Source: Conus ventricosus
Lineage: Eukaryota > Mollusca > Gastropoda > Neogastropoda > Conidae
DNA length: 64,000 nt
Assembly (NCBI GenBank): GCA_018398815.1
Contig: CM031602.1
Coordinates: forward strand, 101,896,994 to 101,960,993
Direction: 5' to 3'
Part shown: in pieces, positions 59,713-64,000 of the stretch
Layout: every line of letters starts with the position of its first letter
How positions within the stretch are numbered: the first letter of the stretch is position 1
Program-made: the position numbers and the translations under genes
Notes under the pieces: generated by a model
Told to the model about the DNA's origin: nothing
The model's input: only the letters and a program-made list of their open reading frames with translations
The model's database searches: none

Positions 59713-60264
59713 CTATTTTGGGTTTAACCGATCATGTGTTTGTTTTTCAATGTTCTGTTTAATTGCATCAGTGTCTACCTGTTGTGAAGTAAAAGTCTTT
59801 CTCCACTCCTTTTGAAGTTCAATTTTTTGTCGTCTGTAATCCTCACCATCGGTCATAAGCTTCTGAAATTCTTCGTCCGTAATGTTTCATCCTGTAATGA
59901 TTTTGCTTATTCTTAATATTAATGAACAAAGTTTTGCTGATGCTAGGGCAACAATGGCAGTGTGCTTTTGTAATTTAGGAGTTATTTTTTTTTAAATAGC
60001 ACTTACAATCATAGACATAGCGCCTAAACCTAACCCGAGACTCCCTAATGCTAAAGAGGCTGGCGCTCCAGCCCCAGTCGCTAAAAGAGCAACACTAGAC
60101 CCAGCACTTACGCTAGCTACAGCTGATGAGCCAGTAATTACATAAGAAAGAGTATTTAATGCTTTGGCATATTTCTTTCTGGTAGCCCTATACTTATCCA
60201 AGTCACTTTCTATTTCCTTTTGAAGTTCAGTTATTTGCTCTAACCTAAACTGTTGAACCTCCAT
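59713..60264 (-). pseudogene. Coiled coil - hydrophobic - coiled coil protein
   Basis: ATG at 60,262-60,264 starts MEVQQFRLEQITELQKEIES and DLDKYRATRKKYAKALNTLS, a coiled coil. Next is a long small-residue hydrophobic stretch (VITGSSAVASVSAGSSVALL, TGAGAPASLALGSLGLGLGA, MSMIVSAI). A stop at 59,992 is followed in shifted frames by a second helical part with AIVALASAKLCSLILRISKI, DEEFQKLMTDGEDYRRQKIE and LQKEWRKTF, ending at TAG 59,713. About 180 codons. Similar proteins occur beside mobile elements in invertebrates (recall, unnamed). The Gly/Ala/Ser-rich core suggests membrane insertion. Start context GATTAAAAATGG; it begins 12 bases after the stop of the upstream gene. Confidence 0.6.
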
Positions 60265-60275
60265 TTTTAATCAAA

Positions 60276-61108
60276 TTAATTTTGTAAACATGTTCTTATT
60301 AATCCTTCTGGTAGCACTTCATCAACAGAGTAAAAAGCAATAAAATCAACATACTTAATGAAAATAAAGTCGAGTACTGTTAGTTGGTCTTTGTTAACCA
60401 TCACAGTAACCTTGTCAGATGATAAGAAGTGTTTATTTCATCCCTGTTTTTGGTAATGGCAATAACAAGCTTAAGAGGGCCATCCGAGTTGCCAGACAAT
60501 AATTGTACTCCTCTTGCTAACACATGTTCTGGCAAACTAGAATTAGACCCCCCTGGAGTAATTAATAAAACAAAAATCAAAGTAGCAGTGTTAGGCATTG
60601 GCGGTTTTGGGATAAACTATCTAGGGTTATCTGTGTCATTCCCCCAATCTTCAAGCTAAGGCTTCGTTCGGCTCAGCACATATTCAAGCTTGTAGGTATC
60701 TATTCTATCTGCTTTTTCTGTTGTGTGTTCCTGGAACATGACTAGCATGACGGGGACGCGGCTTTCAAAGCTTTTCTAAAATTGTGTGGTTTATCTAAGT
60801 TTACATTGGGGCTTCGTAAGTCAAATTTTTAAATCCCAGTTTATTTCAAGTCGCAAGACCGACCTCGGTGTTGTCTTGTCTTATAAAGCCGGTATGATAT
60901 TTGCCGCGATGCAGTTGTTTCTAGAATTTGCTGATTTGTTCTAGTTTAGGAGATTGCTGTCAGTTTTTTTGTGCTGCTTTTTCTGGTCGTTGGTAAATCC
61001 CGAGTCATCTGGGTAGTCAAATCCAGAAACAGTGTCCTATCACCCCTATCAGATCAAACGCACGCTGTGTGCTGCTAGGTTCTTCGTTGCTCTACTGCTA
61101 CCGGACAT
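60276..61108 (-). pseudogene. Unrecognised Polinton-block gene between ATPase and coiled-coil protein
   Basis: A possible start is ATG at 61,106-61,108 (MSGSSRATKNLAAHSV), overlapping the presumed end of the ATPase frame. After several frameshifts the last part reads MPNTATLIFVLLITPGGSNS, SLPEHVLARGVQLLSGNSDG, PLKLVIAITKNRDEINT (60,401-60,598), then VMVNKDQLTVLDFIFIKYVD and VLPEGLIRTCLQN, stopping at 60,276. Its beta-rich, hydrophobic C-terminal segment would fit a structural protein, but I cannot match it to a Polinton capsid or protease, so the function is left open. Confidence 0.4.
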
Positions 61109-61868
61109 GTTAGGTGCTATCTGCGCTTCTGATACTGGCCCCCGCGAGACCTTCGTTTTTAGCATTAAAAGTACTTGAATAAACAAGCTACAATTAACAA
61201 ACGTATTGAATGGGGGGTCAGTCCGCAAGCGAGCTGATGCGGCCGGAGTGAGGTTGTCTAACGGCTCTTTGTTTTTGTAGGCATCTTTCGTCCCTTGTTG
61301 TGATTTGGCATCCGGTATCACTAGTCTTCAAACAACGTATCTTTGTCCTTGTTAGTGTAAAAGTAATACAACCGAGTGGTATATCTGCGAGCACGCATAA
61401 GTCTTTTTTAAGACGCATTGTTTTTTTTTGAGTTAAGAGCCACACAGACAAACTAAGCCGCTGGCCGGCCATAAAGGCTAGCTTGACAGCAGGGCTGGTG
61501 GCTTTTGCCTGTTTAACATATGTCGCGTTCCCAGCCGAACAGTCATAAGGACAAGAAGATATACGCGGTATTCAGTTCCCTCACAATAGCCTATAGTCTG
61601 GTGCTAAACAGTCGCTCCAGTTGTTGTCGCTCGGATCAAACTAGTATAATATTCTCGTGGTCCAAATAAAGCTTCCTTTCTTTGTAAGGACTTGTTTGTG
61701 AGTTAAGGGTTGTGCAGAATATAAACATATGGCTCTGTATTGACACCCCTAATATATTGTTGGTAACAAATAATGTACGAAGACGTTTTCCCAACACCCT
61801 GTAATCCCGCAGATAAGGGGTGACAACAGTGCGGATCTGTTGGTGGACCACTTTCAAAAACTATCCAT
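61049..61868 (-). pseudogene. Packaging ATPase (FtsK/HerA-A32 type) of Polinton
   Basis: It starts at about 61,868 (ATG after TTAAAAAAACA). In one frame HPLSAGLQGVGKTSSY contains a perfect Walker A (GLQGVGKT, 61,784-61,807). Later fragments in other frames keep the expected order: GNATYVKQ (about 61,510), LSLSVWLLTQKK (about 61,430-61,460; a sensor-like TQN position reads TQK), TRTKIRCLK, DAYKNKEPLDNLTPAASARL and the family end-motif RLRTDPPFN (about 61,195-61,225). About 250 codons, the usual length for Polinton ATPases. It powers genome packaging into capsids. At least four frameshifts. Walker A is intact; the Walker B DD is not clearly seen. Confidence 0.75.
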
Positions 61869-61869
61869 T

Positions 61870-63240
61870 GTTTTTTTAATAGGCTTATTTTTGTTGCATT
61901 TTAATAAGCCACGCTTTTAGCATGTTTCTGCAATGTTTAACTGGGCTATCACAAACCATAAAATACATGCATTTGTTATTGGGGCGTTCCGTGGATTTCT
62001 TGTGCAATATGCTATTTTTTATATCCACGTCGCACTACCCTTTCTCCATCCTAACAATCTGTTGTCAAATGTAGATCTAAAAATCAGCCACAGCCCATAT
62101 TTGTTTATTAAGTAGTCTTCGATTCTTACTTCATAAGGCGAAGTGTTTTACATACACCAGGATCAAACGAGCAGGTCAGGATCTCTTTGCCGACCTCCAG
62201 TAATACATCGTCCTTTTTGCATCAATGTGTTCGGTTTAAGGTGAGTAAAAAGTCCGCACCGAAACAACGGAAGCAGACTTACCATGGTTTGCACAGGCAA
62301 CCTTGTCTCATTTGTGGAATTATAAAACGCTTCTGATTCTCTCATGAAAAGGAGTTGTTTCTTCAGTCCAAACAAGAACAAAATTCCTTTTAAGACTTCA
62401 GGACGGATTTAGATGTATGTTCCAGAGAGTGTCTCGCTGTTGTCTAATTTTCTGTAATGGGTGTGTGAGAACTCTTTCATAATAAATAATACTGTTTTAT
62501 TCTTTATAGGGTTAAGATTGTTCTGGCCAAGTTTCGGTTAGTAACAACATTCAAAACTAAGGAGAAATGTCGTGACTTATGTATTTGCTCAGGGGCCTTA
62601 GCACTGTACAAGACAGAATCGCTAGGATTAAAGGCAGTTCAGTAAGTAAGTGTATTGCTTTTTAGTCGCCGTGGTAAATATGGCTTATTGCGTATTAAAC
62701 CAGTTCAAAAATCTAGAGGGATGCAGAATTGTTGCCAAATGCTTTTGCTACTGCCTCTTTTTTTCCATCGCCCTTTGCATCCCCCGCTTTAAGCCTGTGC
62801 TTGAGCCCGTTTGGGGATTTGTATTCCCTGATAAAACTTCTCTTTCCTTTCTTTTTTAGGCAGCCTAGGTCGAATAGAGGCAAAATGTCTGCCCTCGCTT
62901 AGTACAAAGACTTCTCTGCCCTCAGTTTGATTGCTATATGTTTTTTCAAACGATTGCCCTGCCCAATTAGCAACAACAGCAGTATTAGGGATCGTGTCGA
63001 TGTAATATTATTTGGATGATTGGTTTAGCAGTGCATGGATTATAACAATCGCCAGCGCCAAGATCTGGGAAATTGGACTATTAAAGTTTGTTCAGGCTGA
63101 AACTGTTGATGGGCTTTTACACTAATTTACAGTCCATGCCTATCCTTTGCATGGGGTTCCTTCTCTGTTCTGTATGGGTGCGAGGTCAAAACCATATGAG
63201 TTTATTTTTTGTATAAAACATAAAAGAACTATAAATAAAA
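61870..63240. other. Polinton block, no gene recognised
   Basis: Minus-strand open segments at 61,930-62,115 and 62,163-62,381 precede the ATPase and may be a decayed gene on the same strand, but they match nothing I know. The plus frame at 62,650-62,859 is probably chance. Confidence 0.35.
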
Positions 63241-63242
63241 AT

Positions 63243-63880
63243 ATGGTGAAGATTTTGACGCGATTAACTATTGAAGAAGAAGAAAATATGAAACAGGAAC
63301 GGGGCCCTTCATTGCATGAGGAGCTGGAAGGTGCAGCGTTCTTTATCCCTAAACAACGCCGAAGAACTATGCGAGTAAAGAATTCAATTCTAAGAAGCAT
63401 AGACGAGAGTACTAGGCGTGCTTGATCCTAACGAATTTTGAGGAAGATTGGTGGGCATTTGTTATATACGAACTGGGGCGCAGAGGGTCGTTGTTTAAAA
63501 AAGCTACTTCAACGCGCAAAGCCCAAAAAGTTTTTAAAAACTAAGCACAATTAGGCCCCGGAAAACTCTATTGCTAAGGCAGAACAATTAAAGCTTGTGA
63601 GAGCTTAGGCCGAGCCGCCAGCCGTTTACAAAACTTTGGGCAAGGCTGCCAACACAATCTAACAATACAAAACATACTTCTTCAAGATTTAAATTCGAAC
63701 AGCAAGAGGAACTCATAGCAGAATTGCAAACGAGATATTAATTAGGAGGCGCAGTTAAAAACAATTGACGTTTTCTCCATTGCCAATGCGTGAAATCCTG
63801 GGCTTAATGCTGACCTCTACAGACAATAAGGGGTTGAAACTAACAAACAATTTGGCCAAAACGTCGGTGAGGCTTAGATA
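63243..63880 (+). pseudogene. Hypothetical gene near window end
   Basis: From ATG 63,243 (MVKILTRLTIEEEENMKQER) the frame is open to 63,425 and ends RVKNSILRSIDESTRRA. Shifted frames continue with FEEDWWAFVIYELGRRGSLF, EQLKLVRA and AVYKTLGKAANTI. Charged and helical. It may be a Polinton accessory or structural gene with frameshifts; not recognised. Confidence 0.3.
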
Positions 63881-63906
63881 GAGAGATAGAGAAGAAAAAA
63901 ATAAAA

Positions 63907-63993
63907 ATGGCTGATGATAGACGAGAAACATTTAGGGCGGAGAAGAAAAGGCTAGAATACAGCAGAAAATACAGATTTAACGCTGTTTAGGAA
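63907..63993 (+). pseudogene. Start of a small basic ORF
   Basis: ATG at 63,907 (MADDRRETFRAEKKRLEYSR) follows AATAAAAATGG, the start context of other ORFs in this block, and meets a stop after 27 codons near the window end. Highly charged. Too short to classify. Confidence 0.25.
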
Positions 63994-64000
63994 AGCTAGG

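Larger units (their letters stand above)
52700..64000 (+). mobile_element. Maverick/Polinton remnant (right), continues past window end
   Basis: The block carries three Polinton hallmark genes: protein-primed DNA polymerase B (plus), retroviral-type integrase (plus) and A32/HerA-type packaging ATPase (minus), plus small unrecognised ORFs on both strands. A capsid protein and maturation protease are expected for a complete element but I cannot identify them. No terminal inverted repeat is seen. All genes are frame-damaged. Confidence 0.75.

Noticed and set aside
61049..61321. Possible major capsid protein fragment
   Set aside because: Considered because of a hydrophobic beta-like stretch after 61,200, but the preceding residues fit the ATPase C-terminal motif RLRTDPPFN, so the segment was assigned to the ATPase end.

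Overview
This is eukaryotic, repeat-dominated DNA, most likely from an invertebrate and plausibly a gastropod mollusc. The signs are several non-LTR retrotransposon clades, two Ty3/gypsy-type elements, a piggyBac relic, Maverick/Polinton remnants, very abundant CA/GT, GA/CT and AAG microsatellites, and one exon of an LDL-receptor-class-A secreted-type protein. No tRNA, rRNA, CRISPR array or bacterial operon is visible. The species assignment is inference. Nearly every coding region is broken by single-base indels or stops. Because one LTR element has near-identical LTRs but scrambled frames, a good part of that damage may be uncorrected sequencing error rather than decay. There is one 1,000-base N gap (15,211-16,210).

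Layout: (1) 1-3,730, a minus-strand L1/Tx1-type LINE. (2) 3,352-9,868, arm A of a large inverted duplication: LINE 5' leader, a TAACGG-rich tandem array, microsatellites, a minus-strand CR1-like LINE and the start of another LINE's RT. (3) 9,885-10,664, a piggyBac transposase relic. (4) 12,850-15,210, a minus-strand gypsy relic with gag-PR-INT-(RT)-RNaseH order. (5) 16,211-20,974, a minus-strand Polinton-type protein-primed DNA polymerase B preceded by several small ORFs. (6) 21,278-21,513, a fold-back element. (7) 21,861-22,418, a minus-strand LDLa exon. (8) 22,440-24,480, a LINE. (9) 24,362-43,000, arm B, the inverted copy of arm A, enlarged by a LINE inserted in a GT microsatellite (27,730-29,488), a 2.1 kb GT-only tract, and a complete-ended LTR retrotransposon (34,222-42,626) with a 5-bp target duplication. 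(10) 43,200-46,450, a 27-bp minisatellite. (11) 46,600-52,690, error-rich sequence holding a degenerate LINE. (12) 52,700-64,000, a second, plus-oriented Polinton remnant with polymerase B, integrase, packaging ATPase and small genes, running off the window end.

How the parts fit: the most informative structures are two LTR elements that place integrase before reverse transcriptase (a Gmr1-like order), and two Polinton remnants in opposite orientation about 34 kb apart. The right-hand remnant carries three hallmark functions: protein-primed replication (PolB), integration (retroviral-type integrase) and DNA packaging (A32/HerA-type ATPase). Several putative starts in both remnants share an A/T-rich (T)TTAAAAATG-like context, suggesting a common element-specific expression signal. 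The undamaged target site of the LTR element survives in arm A, which dates that insertion after the duplication.
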